This document shows, one piece after another, positions 1 to 8,596 of a stretch of DNA of 64,000 nucleotides. Source of the DNA: Agitococcus lubricus (GTDB lineage Bacteria; Pseudomonadota; Gammaproteobacteria; Pseudomonadales; Moraxellaceae); the NCBI RefSeq assembly GCF_003051055.1, contig NZ_QAON01000001.1, forward strand, positions 537,703 to 601,702, written 5' to 3'. The translations under genes were made by a program, and so were the position numbers. The notes under the pieces were generated by a model that was not told the origin of the DNA, made no database searches, and worked only from the letters and a program-made list of their open reading frames with translations. The number at the start of each line of letters is the position of its first letter. The stretch's first letter is position 1.

Positions 1-1
1 T

Positions 2-1108
2 TCTTTATTAGTTAAAGCCGTCAATGCGCTTAATTACCAACAACCCACCCCCATCCAACAAACCGCTATTCCCGCAATTTTGCAGGGACGTGATGTGGTG
101 GCAGGCGCAGAAACAGGCTCAGGCAAAACCGCTGCCTTTGCTTTACCGTTGTTGCAACGTTTATCTCAGCAAGCACAAACAAGTCAGGCGAAAGGCAATC
201 AGATTCGCGCCTTAGTTCTTGCACCTACTCGTGAATTAGCCATACAAATAGGTCAGGCCATCAATAGTTATGGTCAATATTTGCAGCCACGTCTCAAGGT
301 ATGTACAGTGTTTGGTGGGGTTTCTATTAACCCACAAATGTTAGCGCTGCGTGGCGGTGCAGATATTGTTGTGGCGACAACAGGCCGTTTGCTCGATTTA
401 ATGGCACATAATGCGCTTAAGTGCGATGCGTTAGCGTATTTAGTGTTGGATGAAGCCGACAAGATGCTTGGATTAGGCTTTAGTGAAGAATTAACCCAAA
501 TTCTTAAAGTGTTGCCTAAAAAACGCCAAAATTTGTTATTTTCGGCGACGTTTCCACCCGAATTACAACAGTTGATTGAGCAATTATTACATCAACCTCT
601 CGAAATTAACCTTGCGAAACAAGACGAAAATTTAATTGAGCAGCATGTATATGTCGTTGAGCAAGAACGTAAAAATGCTGCTCTAATTCATTTAATTCAC
701 AGTGAAAATTGGCAACAAGTATTAGTGTTTGCCAGTGCTAAAAACACCTGTAATCGTTTGGTATTAAAGTTGGCCAAAGCAGGTATTCAAGCGGCCGCGT
801 TTCATGGCGATTTAAGTCAAGGTGCGCGTAACAAGGCCTTAGAGGATTTTAAAGCCAAAAAAATTCGCGTATTGATTGCCACCGATGTGGCTGCACGCGG
901 TATTGATATTCAACAATTGCCTTATGTAGTGAATTTTGAATTGCCACGCTCAGCCAATGATTATATTCATCGCATTGGTCGTACAGGCCGTGCAGGTCAA
1001 CAAGGTTATGCTGTGGCATTAATTACCGAAGAAGATGAAGAGCATTTTCGCTTGATTGAAAAACGCATGAAAAAACGTTTGCCACGTGAACAATTGTTGT
1101 TAACCTAA
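2..1108 (+). CDS. DEAD-box RNA helicase, RhlE-like (5' end outside window)
   Basis: An ATP-dependent RNA helicase of superfamily 2 that unwinds RNA duplexes in ribosome assembly or mRNA turnover. The frame is open from the window edge, so the start lies upstream; 368 residues are visible. In order one sees the Q motif (PTPIQQTAIP), motif I (AETGSGKT), Ia (PTRELA), GG and TTGRL, motif II (DEAD), motif III (SAT), motif V (ARGID) and motif VI (HRIGRTGRAG). The protein stops about 30 residues after motif VI, so it has almost no C-terminal extension, which fits a short RhlE-type enzyme better than DeaD or SrmB. The TTG at 80 is internal and not the start. Confidence 0.93.
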   Translation, partial: SLLVKAVNALNYQQPTPIQQTAIPAILQGRDVVAGAETGSGKTAAFALPLLQRLSQQAQTSQAKGNQIRALVLAPTRELAIQIGQAINSYGQYLQPRLKVCTVFGGVSINPQMLALRGGADIVVATTGRLLDLMAHNALKCDALAYLVLDEADKMLGLGFSEELTQILKVLPKKRQNLLFSATFPPELQQLIEQLLHQPLEINLAKQDENLIEQHVYVVEQERKNAALIHLIHSENWQQVLVFASAKNTCNRLVLKLAKAGIQAAAFHGDLSQGARNKALEDFKAKKIRVLIATDVAARGIDIQQLPYVVNFELPRSANDYIHRIGRTGRAGQQGYAVALITEEDEEHFRLIEKRMKKRLPREQLLLT

Positions 1109-1216
1109 TGTTTGTGTTTGATGAAAAATACAAAGAAATTTTGGCTTTTGGGTTTATTTTGGCATTGATTATGAGAAAAACAAAAATGAGCTATCAACCA
1201 TTTTTTGAGGTGTATT

Positions 1217-1837
1217 ATGGCTTCTGCTGTGCGTAATTTAGATGAGCCAATCTGTGAAGAGGCTTACCTTGAGTTAGAAAAACAAACCGACATTCGTCAC
1301 GAATATATTGATGGTTATGTTTATGCGATGGTTGGCGGTAGTTTTAATCATGGTCGAATTACTCAAAATCTTGCTCGCAAAATTGGTAACTATCTTGAAG
1401 GCAAACCATGCGAAGTATTTGCAGAAAGCACCAAAGTAAAAATGCCAATGCCGTATGGTCGTTCTAATTATGTGTATCCCGATGTCGTGGTCGATTGTTC
1501 GGTAAACAAAGCAGAGGACAATACACTAACTACGCCTGTGATAGTGGTTGAAGTATTATCTAAGTCAACGCATTACCGTGATAAAGTCACAAAACGTCAT
1601 CTTTATCAACAAATTGAAACTTTGCAAGAATATGTGTTGGTTGAACAAGATGTCGTTGAGGTGATTATTCGTCGTCGCCGTAGTAATTGGATTTCTGAGG
1701 AGTTTTTTTTAGGTGATAGTGTGACTTTTGAGTCCATTAATTTGACGCTAACGGTTGCTGACATTTATGACCGTGTGCAAAATGAAGAAATGGCCGATTG
1801 GCTAGCGCAAAAAACGCCTGATGCTAATAACGGATAA
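1217..1837 (+). CDS. Uma2-family (DUF820) PD-(D/E)xK nuclease-like protein
   Basis: A 206-residue protein of the Uma2 family, which has a restriction-endonuclease-like fold and mostly no known role. Landmarks are RHEYIDGYVYAM near the N-terminus, a conserved Asp in YPDVVVDC, and EVLSKSTHYRDKVTKRHLY with the Glu, Asp and Lys expected in the putative active site. The ATG at 1217 is chosen because GAGG at 1207-1210 sits in front of it at good spacing; the TTG at 1205 lies over that site. The gene appears monocistronic and is followed by a hairpin at 1838-1859. Family members are often multicopy in cyanobacteria and filamentous gammaproteobacteria. The biological function here is unknown. Confidence 0.85.
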   Translation: MASAVRNLDEPICEEAYLELEKQTDIRHEYIDGYVYAMVGGSFNHGRITQNLARKIGNYLEGKPCEVFAESTKVKMPMPYGRSNYVYPDVVVDCSVNKAEDNTLTTPVIVVEVLSKSTHYRDKVTKRHLYQQIETLQEYVLVEQDVVEVIIRRRRSNWISEEFFLGDSVTFESINLTLTVADIYDRVQNEEMADWLAQKTPDANNG

Positions 1838-1859
1838 AAGTCGGGTTAAACCCCGACTT
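1838..1859. terminator. Hairpin between convergent genes
   Basis: An 8-bp perfect stem (AAGTCGGG / CCCGACTT) with a 6-nt loop directly after the Uma2 stop codon and just before the end of the convergent gene. There is no long T-run, so termination is inferred from stem and position. Confidence 0.55.
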
Positions 1860-1863
1860 ATGT

Positions 1864-2975
1864 TTAAACCAACGGTTTTACCTCATCACGAAGATATTGA
1901 ACGAGTTTTGGCCATGCAATACTTGGTGCTATTTTTTGTGTTGCAGACCATTTTTTTTCGCCGAAACCAAATTTACCCAAACTAACGACTAGCTCATTAA
2001 AGTCGGGGTTATTGGCTAAACGCGCCACGGTTAAGGCATAGGGCATAAACCATTTTCGATGCAAACTTTCTTTGACTCTTTTGTCTATGTCACCATTGAA
2101 CAGCGCATCAATTCCTTTAATATCTAATGCTGCATCTGACCATCTTAAAGCACTCTGTTTTAGCGTTAATAAAAACTCTTCAAAACTTTCCCAGTTATAA
2201 ATCTTAAATCTGCTCTCTTGAGAGGAGAGAATATTGGCGATATTAAAATAAACCCCCCCCCCGCATTCATAGGAAATTTAAAATCGGATAATTGAACAAT
2301 GTCAATCATCGTATTTTCAACGATTTGAAAAAAACTCATCAATGTAAATTGACCATCGCCCCCTCTACAGTCAAAGCTAATTTGATGATTTCCTGATGAA
2401 ATTTGTCGCATATAGTTAATATAAAACTCTTCACCATATTCACTTAATTCATCTCTGTCTACCACAAAATTATGCTCAGCCAATAATGCGCCGATGCGTG
2501 TTTTAATAAGGGTGTAAAATTCAGCGACTGTTTCGGGAAAGGCATTTTTTTGTTTGGGGGCATTTAAAATCTGTAACCACGATTTACGGCTATTTTCTGG
2601 CAAAATTGTGCCATTAGGTAACAACACTAAAATAATTTGCTCATCAAATAAGGCTAAACCATGTTTAATGGCTTCTTGTAATAAAATTTTGACAATGTGT
2701 TGCCAGTTATATTCAGGCAGGTTAAAACAGTAAGCAGCCATACCTTCGGCTTTTATATCATCTTCAAAGCCCACAAAATATTGAGCAACGACAGGTGGTA
2801 CATCATTGGATTGACTGTATTTTTCTACATCACGCGCAAACGCCAGTAATTTTTTACTGGGTTCGGCAGGTTGTTTTATCAAAGAATAGGCTTTTTGGTA
2901 AGTATATTCGCTAAAACCATTTGGTGCGCCATAAATATCGGCATCCCAAATAATCACATCATGACGATTCGCCAT
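1864..2975 (-). pseudogene. Hypothetical gene with a frameshift in a G10 tract
   Basis: The first part (from ATG 2975, good SD) encodes 269 residues beginning MANRHDVIIWDADIYG and runs into a C10 run on the plus strand at 2253-2262. After the tract the original frame stops at 2166. A second frame is open from the tract to the stop at 1864 with no interruption and includes MPYALTVARLANNPDFNELV. Adding one G, or removing two, joins both into one protein of about 370 residues. I do not recognise the family. It lies 2 nt after a 33-codon gene, probably co-translated with it. This could be a real pseudogene, a phase-variable gene or a base-calling error in the homopolymer. Confidence 0.7.
2253..2262. 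repeat. Poly-C/G mononucleotide tract (10 bp) inside a gene
   Basis: Ten consecutive C on the plus strand (G on the coding strand) at the exact point where the reading frame of the minus-strand gene must shift by one for the protein to continue. Homopolymers of this kind are classic slipped-strand contingency sites, and also common sites of sequencing error. Confidence 0.85.
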
Positions 2976-2977
2976 TA

Positions 2978-3079
2978 TTAACCTCCTCTTAAACGCATAA
3001 AAATGGCTTGTGCTTCATCGTAGGTATCAGCAAAACCTCGGTCTACAACGCTCCATAAATATAATACTTTGCTGCTCAT
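2978..3079 (-). CDS. Small 33-residue hypothetical protein, coupled to the next gene
   Basis: ATG at 3079 is preceded by GGAGA at suitable spacing. The product starts MSSKVLYLWSVVDRG and ends MRLRGG. Its last codons contain the GAGGAG that serves as SD for the ATG at 2975, so translation of the two genes is likely coupled. The sequence has no recognisable family, signal peptide or membrane segment. The good ribosome binding site and tight packing are the arguments that it is real. Confidence 0.5.
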   Translation of the reverse strand: MSSKVLYLWSVVDRGFADTYDEAQAIFMRLRGG

Positions 3080-3203
3080 TTTAGGTCTCCTTAAACTTGT
3101 CTGTTATAATCTAACTATTCATATTTTAACTAAGCCAAGCTAGTTGCTTTGTGTTGGCCTGTCAATGCTCAAAGGCTAAGCTATGGCGTAAGAGCGTCAT
3201 AAA

Positions 3204-4148
3204 ATGTCTGTTTATACTCAGTTAACCTTAAGCGAAATCCAAGAATTTGTTAGCCAATACCAATTACAAGCGGTTGGCTATCAACCTATTCAAGCAGGAA
3301 TAGAAAACAGTAATTATTTTGTTAGTACTGCCAATGGCCAAGAGTTTGTGCTAACCATTTTTGAAGAGTTAAATGGCCAAGAGGCAAATTTTTTAGCCCC
3401 TTTATTACAACATCTGCAACAAGCAGGCGTGGCTGTAGCCGCTCCTTTAATTGCCAATAATGGTCAAAGTTTATTGACCATTAAAGATAAAGCCGCGCAA
3501 TTAGCACCGCGCATTCAAGGTCAACATCCCTTACAGGTTAACGTTGCCCAAGCACAAATTATGGGCGAGCAACTGGCAAAATTACATTTGGCTCTAAAAA
3601 AATACCCACTCAAACGTAGCAACGCACATGGGGCAGCTTGGTGGCAAAAAGAAGCCGCCAAAGCACGCAATGGCATGTCTCAAGTTGAACAGTTGATTTT
3701 AGATACTGTGCTCAATGATTTTGAAGAAACCACCGAAGATTTTGATGATTTGCCTAAAGGCTTAATTCATGGTGATTTATTTCGCGATAACACCTTATTT
3801 GCTGGTGATGAACTCAAAGCGATTTTAGATTTTTCCGAGGCGGGTAAAGATTATTGGTTGTTAGATATTGCTATTACCATCAATGATTTTTGTAGTGATT
3901 GGCCGAATGTGGCTCTTAATCAAGCGTTATATCACGCCTTTTTAAGCGGCTATCAAAAAGTACGCACACTCACCGAAGATGAGCAAGAAGTCTTACCCAC
4001 GTTTTTGACGATGGCAGCAACACGTTTTTGGTTGTCACGGCTGAGTGTTGCCAAACGCAATGCCGCCGAAGGTCGCACAGGCGAGCATGTGTTACAAAAA
4101 GACCCGCAAGAAATGTTAGCGATGGTAAAAGCACGCTTAGCATCTTAA
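3204..4148 (+). CDS. thrB: Homoserine kinase, choline-kinase-like type
   Basis: Phosphorylates L-homoserine to O-phosphohomoserine in threonine biosynthesis (cytosol). At 314 residues it has the size of the Pseudomonas-type ThrB, which belongs to the aminoglycoside phosphotransferase/choline kinase fold rather than the GHMP fold. The catalytic loop HGDLFRDN lies near residue 190 and the metal-binding Asp in ILDFSEAGKDYW follows; NSNYFV near residue 36 is typical of the family N-lobe. It is divergent from the small hypothetical gene and overlaps the convergent diguanylate cyclase by 4 bp at the stop codons. No clear SD is visible. Confidence 0.92.
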   Translation: MSVYTQLTLSEIQEFVSQYQLQAVGYQPIQAGIENSNYFVSTANGQEFVLTIFEELNGQEANFLAPLLQHLQQAGVAVAAPLIANNGQSLLTIKDKAAQLAPRIQGQHPLQVNVAQAQIMGEQLAKLHLALKKYPLKRSNAHGAAWWQKEAAKARNGMSQVEQLILDTVLNDFEETTEDFDDLPKGLIHGDLFRDNTLFAGDELKAILDFSEAGKDYWLLDIAITINDFCSDWPNVALNQALYHAFLSGYQKVRTLTEDEQEVLPTFLTMAATRFWLSRLSVAKRNAAEGRTGEHVLQKDPQEMLAMVKARLAS

Positions 4149-5281
4149 CGGTTAACGGTACAATCTCGACCATTGGCTTTGGCTTGATACAAGGCTTCGT
4201 CTGCACGTTTAATGGTTTCATGGATGGTTTCATGTTGACGATAACTGCTAATCCCTGCTGAGAAGCTGACACGCAATGCAGGCTGATGTTGGCTAATGGG
4301 ATACTCTTGTAGCAATTTCCGCAAACGGTCTAAGCCAATGCTCGGCTGGCCAGCGTTGGTTTCGGGCATGAGTAATAAAAACTCTTCACCGCCCCAACGG
4401 CTTAATAAGTCTGCTTTACGCAGTGTGTTTTTGGCAATTTCGGCAAAGCCGTGTAACACTTCATCGCCAACTAAGTGGCCATACTGGTCATTGATTTTCT
4501 TAAAATAGTCTAAATCAATCATGGCAATCGAAAACCCTGTGGGTTCACGCTCTTGATTCTGTACATATTCAGCCAAGACCTCACTCATGCGGCGACGATT
4601 GATAAGGCCTGTTAATTCATCGTGGGCGGCTATTTTTTTAATATGTTCCAGTGCTTGTTCTAGCTCGTATTTTTGGGCTTTTAGTTTGTCGCGCATTTCA
4701 CTGATTTGTGCAGCCAAACTGCCAATAGTCGGCATAATGGTCAGCGCCAAAATAAAATTGACCAACTCTAAGGCAAAGGGATAGTTGTCTGGGTCGGTGT
4801 TGACCTTATAAAGCATGGCAATTGCCAAGGTTAGCACACCGTAAGCGGCAGAAATCACCGAGCTACGGGCACTCATGGTAAAAATACAAAATACCATCAC
4901 TAACGCATATAAACTTAAGATGCTACTGTGCGCTTGTCCCGTGACGGTATATGACAACGAAATCCACGTCAGGGCGACTAATACTTGTGGTAAGGTCAGC
5001 GCAGGTTCTTTGAAACGTAGATTGATACCCGTACGTAAGGCAATATAAAAGCCCAAACATGAGCATAACATGCCAATATTCAGCCAATGCGCTTGCTGAG
5101 GATTCATACCCCCTACAGATGAAAAATAGAGTGTAATACCTACAGAGACAACAAAGACTAAGCCCGCCAATAAAGAACGGCGTATTCGCAAACGCTGCTT
5201 GCTATTCGTGCTTAATAAAAAGTCAAGGATACGGCTATAAAATGGGGGTGTAGCCATAGTACCACTAGCGTGTGTCATCAT
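4145..5281 (-). CDS. Membrane diguanylate cyclase (GGDEF)
   Basis: Makes cyclic di-GMP from two GTP. The 378 residues divide into an N-terminal region with about six hydrophobic segments (roughly residues 28-195, MASE-like sensor), a short coiled-coil linker (MRDKLKAQKYELEQALEHI) and a GGDEF domain. The active-site loop is GGEEF, compatible with catalysis. An RxxD inhibitory site (RKAD) sits five residues before it, so product inhibition is expected. DELTGLINRR marks the domain start. No EAL domain follows. The input signal cannot be told from the sequence. The gene is tail to tail with thrB. Confidence 0.9.
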   Translation of the reverse strand: MMTHASGTMATPPFYSRILDFLLSTNSKQRLRIRRSLLAGLVFVVSVGITLYFSSVGGMNPQQAHWLNIGMLCSCLGFYIALRTGINLRFKEPALTLPQVLVALTWISLSYTVTGQAHSSILSLYALVMVFCIFTMSARSSVISAAYGVLTLAIAMLYKVNTDPDNYPFALELVNFILALTIMPTIGSLAAQISEMRDKLKAQKYELEQALEHIKKIAAHDELTGLINRRRMSEVLAEYVQNQEREPTGFSIAMIDLDYFKKINDQYGHLVGDEVLHGFAEIAKNTLRKADLLSRWGGEEFLLLMPETNAGQPSIGLDRLRKLLQEYPISQHQPALRVSFSAGISSYRQHETIHETIKRADEALYQAKANGRDCTVNR

Positions 5282-5537
5282 CTGATATGTCGGTTGTTGT
5301 TGTAAGTCATAAAACGCTTTAAGTGCGTCCGAGCATAGTCAGCGTGTAATCAGCCATGATAATCGTCTGTGGTATGGCTTGAGTCGTAAAAAGTGTTGTC
5401 ATTATCACAAAACAACACAAGAGCAAGGGAGTATCCCTAGTATGACTATGCGAGTGTTTATTTATTGGCCTAATCATAGAGCAAAACGCTAACGCATACC
5501 AATATTATTTATGGCACTTTCGTACCGCTTAGCAGTA
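5282..5537. other. Intergenic region without an evident gene
   Basis: About 256 bp between the start of the diguanylate cyclase gene and the end of znuA. It should hold the promoter of the cyclase gene, but I see no convincing -35/-10 pair. Its right border meets a lone copy of a repeat end at 5538. Confidence 0.5.
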
Positions 5538-5552
5538 GTCAACAGACCCTAC
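5538..5552. repeat. Solo end of dispersed repeat family 2
   Basis: GTCAACAGACCCTAC matches the terminal inverted repeat of the element at 53164-53436 and the right end of the partial copy at 37929-38071. It overlaps the last bases of znuA, whose TAG stop (5549-5551) lies within the match. The other end of an element was not found nearby. Confidence 0.4.
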
Positions 5553-6391
5553 TGTAAGCACTTAAAAATCGTATCGGCAATTTGTTGTAGTCCCATACTA
5601 TAGCTGCTGGCTTGGCTAAAGTTTTCATCAACCATCGCATATCGCATCTGCTTACCAAACACTTGTTCGGTAAATTTGCGGTCAAATTGTGGTTCGGTTA
5701 ACAAGCATTGCCACGCTTGTGCTTGTGCCTGTTGTTTAATTTGTAAGACGTGTTTTAGCCCGGCTTTTTGTTCGGGACTGACTGTTAAACTGCCACGATA
5801 ATGCAGACCTAAGCTCGCTTCTAAATATTGATAGGCATCGTGATAAGCTAAATAGTCACGTTGTTTGAGTGTGGCAAAACGCTGTTGGATTTGCACTAAA
5901 GTACCTTTGACCTGCTCGGCAAAATGATGAGCATTTTGTTGATATTTGGCTGCATATTCGGGACGCTGCTTGCCGCGTATTTCTGCAATTTTATAGGCCA
6001 ACTTTATCGCATTGTCGGGGGCTAACCATAAATGACTATCTAAGGTTTTGGGTTGGCCTTGTAAGCTATTGAGGTCTCGCCACGTCAAGGCTTGACTACT
6101 GACACTCCGTAGACTTAAAACATGCGCATGATTGGCCATGAGTTTTGCCAAAAAACTTTCATGGTCTGCACCGACCCAAATCACTAATTCTGCACGTTGG
6201 ATGGCCAAACGCTCAGACGGTTTTAGCGCGTAATGATGCGCTGAAGCACCGATGGGTAATAATTGTTGTGCTTGTTCGACGCCGTCAGTCACCGCATTAC
6301 TAATTAAGGTTAACGGTTTGATGGTGGTGACAATGGACGCGTGAGAAAAGGCACTGAGAATGAGTAAACAAAAGCAAAGAAGTACTTTCAT
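5549..6391 (-). CDS. znuA: Zinc ABC transporter, periplasmic zinc-binding protein
   Basis: Captures Zn2+ in the periplasm and passes it to ZnuB. The 280-residue protein starts with a signal peptide (MKVLLCFCLLILSAFSHA). Candidate zinc ligands are the His in GASAHHYALKPS, the His in DSHLWLAPDN and the His in AYHDAYQYLEASLG, as expected for the cluster A-I family. It lacks the His/Asp-rich loop found in many ZnuA proteins and is correspondingly short. It is divergent from zur-znuC-znuB; the shared 120-bp region holds a candidate Zur site. The stop codon falls in a repeat end. Confidence 0.9.
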   Translation of the reverse strand: MKVLLCFCLLILSAFSHASIVTTIKPLTLISNAVTDGVEQAQQLLPIGASAHHYALKPSERLAIQRAELVIWVGADHESFLAKLMANHAHVLSLRSVSSQALTWRDLNSLQGQPKTLDSHLWLAPDNAIKLAYKIAEIRGKQRPEYAAKYQQNAHHFAEQVKGTLVQIQQRFATLKQRDYLAYHDAYQYLEASLGLHYRGSLTVSPEQKAGLKHVLQIKQQAQAQAWQCLLTEPQFDRKFTEQVFGKQMRYAMVDENFSQASSYSMGLQQIADTIFKCLQ

Positions 6392-6470
6392 GCATGTGTC
6401 GCTAGGTAGGCTAAATCAGAAAAATCAGGAGCACGATTAAACGCGTTAAAGACCATGTTTACCGTGGTAG

Positions 6471-6489
6471 ATGTGTTATATTATTACAT
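6471..6489. promoter_or_regulatory. Candidate Zur operator in the znuA/zur divergent region
   Basis: ATGTGTTATATTATTACAT is an imperfect palindrome (ATGT..TA...TA..ACAT) resembling the AT-rich GTTATAATATAAC-type Zur box of gammaproteobacteria. It overlaps a TATATT -10 candidate (6477-6482) and lies 23 bp before the ATG at 6512. Its position supports 6512 over 6455 as the zur start. Zinc-dependent repression of both transcripts is inferred. Confidence 0.55.
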
Positions 6490-6511
6490 TATTTCTGTGG
6501 TTCTACCAATC

Positions 6512-6997
6512 ATGACGCCCGATGTTTTTCATCACCATCAGCATGAACAATGTATTCATAGTGCGCTAGAAGCAGCAGAGCGCTTATGTGCCGACCGTAA
6601 TGTCCGTTTAACCGCTATTCGCAAACGGGTATTGGAGTTGGTATGGGCAAGTCATCAACCACTAGGGGCGTATGCTATTTTAGATAGACTGACCGAAGAA
6701 GGGCATAAGCCAGCACCGCCAACGGTATATCGTGCCTTAGATTTTTTATTAGAGCAGGGCTTGGTACACCGTATTGCCTCATTGAATGCGTATTTAGGTT
6801 GTACGCATCCACAACAACAGCATTTAGCGTGTTTTTTTCTGTGTCAGCAGTGTGGTAATGCCGAGGAAATGACCGATAGTCATACCTTACAACAAGAAAT
6901 CAATCGCCATGCCGCGCATGTGGGCTTTAGTATTCGTCAGCCTGTATTAGAGCTAACGGGCGTTTGTCAGCATTGTTTACAGGCCACGACACCATGA
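6512..6997 (+). CDS. zur: Zinc uptake regulator, Fur family
   Basis: A metal-sensing repressor of 161 residues that shuts off zinc uptake when zinc is sufficient. It has the Fur-type winged helix (VRLTAIRKRVLELVW, then APPTVYRALDFLLEQG) followed by the dimerisation part with two Cys pairs, CFFLCQQCG and GVCQHC, which form the structural zinc site. The N-terminus is His-rich (FHHHQHEQC). An in-frame ATG at 6455 would add 19 residues, but that stretch carries the probable -10 box and operator. The stop overlaps the znuC start as ATGA, so the two are translationally coupled. Confidence 0.92.
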   Translation: MTPDVFHHHQHEQCIHSALEAAERLCADRNVRLTAIRKRVLELVWASHQPLGAYAILDRLTEEGHKPAPPTVYRALDFLLEQGLVHRIASLNAYLGCTHPQQQHLACFFLCQQCGNAEEMTDSHTLQQEINRHAAHVGFSIRQPVLELTGVCQHCLQATTP

Positions 6998-7776
6998 CCG
7001 AGACCCTATTAGCTTTTCAGAATGTCAGTTGGCAGCATGAACAACGCATCATTGTCCGAGACATCGACTTTACGGTACAACGTGGCGAAATTGTGACGCT
7101 GATTGGCCCGAATGGTTCGGGAAAGTCCTCATTGGTCAAAATGGCGGTTGGCCTGCTTACTCCGACAGCAGGGGTACGTCAACTGGCGAACAAGGTGCGT
7201 ATTGGCTATATGCCGCAGGCTTTACGCTTAGACCGTTCATTACCCTTAACTGTGCGTCATTTTTTAGAGTTAGCCTCGCCCAAACCCGCCCCCATTCAGT
7301 TATTAATTGCCTTAAATGAAGTTGGTGCAGAGCATTTATTAAACAATTCGGTACACACGCTATCAGGTGGCGAATGGCAACGTATTTTATTGGCCAGAGC
7401 CTTACTGAGGCAGCCCGATTTATTGGTCTTAGATGAGCCAATGCAAGGCGTAGATTTGACAGGACAAGAAGAACTCTACCAACTGATTGCGCAATTACCA
7501 ACGCAGCACCGTTGTGGGGTCTTGATGGTGTCCCATGATTTGCATTTGGTGATGGCTGCGACCGATAAAGTCATCTGTTTGAATGGGCATATTTGTTGTC
7601 AGGGACACCCAGAGTCTGTCAGTAACCATCCTGAATATTTACGGTTATTTGGCTTACAAGGCAGTCAGGGTCTAGCAGTTTATAGTCATCATCACGACCA
7701 TCAACACGATGCGCATGGCTGTGTTACGCCTCACCTTGCACCACGTCTAGATTTGCGTCGGCAGACATTATCCTAA
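6994..7776 (+). CDS. znuC: Zinc ABC transporter ATP-binding protein
   Basis: The ATPase that powers zinc import through ZnuB. It contains Walker A (GPNGSGKSS), the Q-loop region (IGYMPQ), signature LSGGEWQR, Walker B (LLVLDEPMQG) and the switch His in SHD. The ATG at 6994 overlaps the zur stop; the upstream frame extension is discarded. At 260 residues it is normal, but the C-terminal tail carries a His cluster (YSHHHDHQHDAHGC) that could bind zinc on the cytosolic side. It is second in the zur-znuC-znuB operon. Confidence 0.93.
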   Translation: MTETLLAFQNVSWQHEQRIIVRDIDFTVQRGEIVTLIGPNGSGKSSLVKMAVGLLTPTAGVRQLANKVRIGYMPQALRLDRSLPLTVRHFLELASPKPAPIQLLIALNEVGAEHLLNNSVHTLSGGEWQRILLARALLRQPDLLVLDEPMQGVDLTGQEELYQLIAQLPTQHRCGVLMVSHDLHLVMAATDKVICLNGHICCQGHPESVSNHPEYLRLFGLQGSQGLAVYSHHHDHQHDAHGCVTPHLAPRLDLRRQTLS

Positions 7777-7788
7777 AAGGTACATTTC

Positions 7789-8580
7789 ATGTGGGAGATT
7801 CTTTGGCCTGCTTGGTTGGGTGGCGTATTGGTCGCCATGACAGCTGCACCGTTAGGGTGTTTATTAGTGTGGCGGCGGCTGGCTTATTTTGGCGATAGTT
7901 TGTCGCACGCGACCCTATTAGGTGTTGCCTTGAGTTTATGGTGGCAAATCCCTGTTTGGGGCGGTATTTTGAGCGTGTGTTTATTATTAGCACTCGCTTT
8001 AGCCAGTTTATTGGCAGGCCGACATTTACCGTCAGACGCGATATTATCGTTATTATCTGCAACGACACTCAGTGCAGGCCTGATAGCCATTAGCCAACTG
8101 CCGACAGCTCGCGTCGATTTATTGGCCTATTTGTTTGGTGATTTATTGAGCCTCACCGAGGCAGATTTACCGTTATTAGCGGGCATATTGCTCGTTGTGA
8201 TGGCGGTGATGGCCTATTTTTGGCGTGCTTTAGTGTTAGTGGCGGTAGATGAGGAATTAGCCGCGGTCGAAGGGGTAGCGGTGCTTCGTTTACGCTTGCT
8301 ATTACTGGTATTATTAGTGCTGGTGATTACCGTCGCCATGAAAGTCGTTGGTAGCTTACTGATTACGGCGTTATTAGTCATTCCAACCTTAGTCGCGCGG
8401 CCTTTAACACAGCATCCTACACAGATGGCATTGGTAGCGGCGATGACGGGCAGTGTGGCGGTGAGTGTGGGCTTGGCAGGCAGTTTTTATGGGGATACAC
8501 CCGTCGGGCCGAGTATTGTGGTTGTAGCGGCATTGCTGTTTGTTGGCGTGCAATTACAGCAAAAATTAAAACGAAATTAG
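7789..8580 (+). CDS. znuB: Zinc ABC transporter permease
   Basis: Inner-membrane channel subunit of the zinc importer, 263 residues, almost entirely hydrophobic with about eight membrane segments. The family landmarks [14 protein letters not shown] near residue 42 and the pair [16 protein letters not shown] then [13 protein letters not shown] near the C-terminus are present. It starts 12 nt after znuC. It is the last gene of the operon; the YebC-family gene starts 16 nt later on the same strand and may be read through. Confidence 0.93.
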   Translation: MWEILWPAWLGGVLVAMTAAPLGCLLVWRRLAYFGDSLSHATLLGVALSLWWQIPVWGGILSVCLLLALALASLLAGRHLPSDAILSLLSATTLSAGLIAISQLPTARVDLLAYLFGDLLSLTEADLPLLAGILLVVMAVMAYFWRALVLVAVDEELAAVEGVAVLRLRLLLLVLLVLVITVAMKVVGSLLITALLVIPTLVARPLTQHPTQMALVAAMTGSVAVSVGLAGSFYGDTPVGPSIVVVAALLFVGVQLQQKLKRN

Positions 8581-8596
8581 TTTCTGGAGAGCGCAC

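Noticed and set aside
6455..6511. N-terminal extension of Zur starting at ATG 6455
   Set aside because: The added stretch is hydrophobic and unlike Fur proteins, and the DNA contains the likely -10 box and Zur operator.
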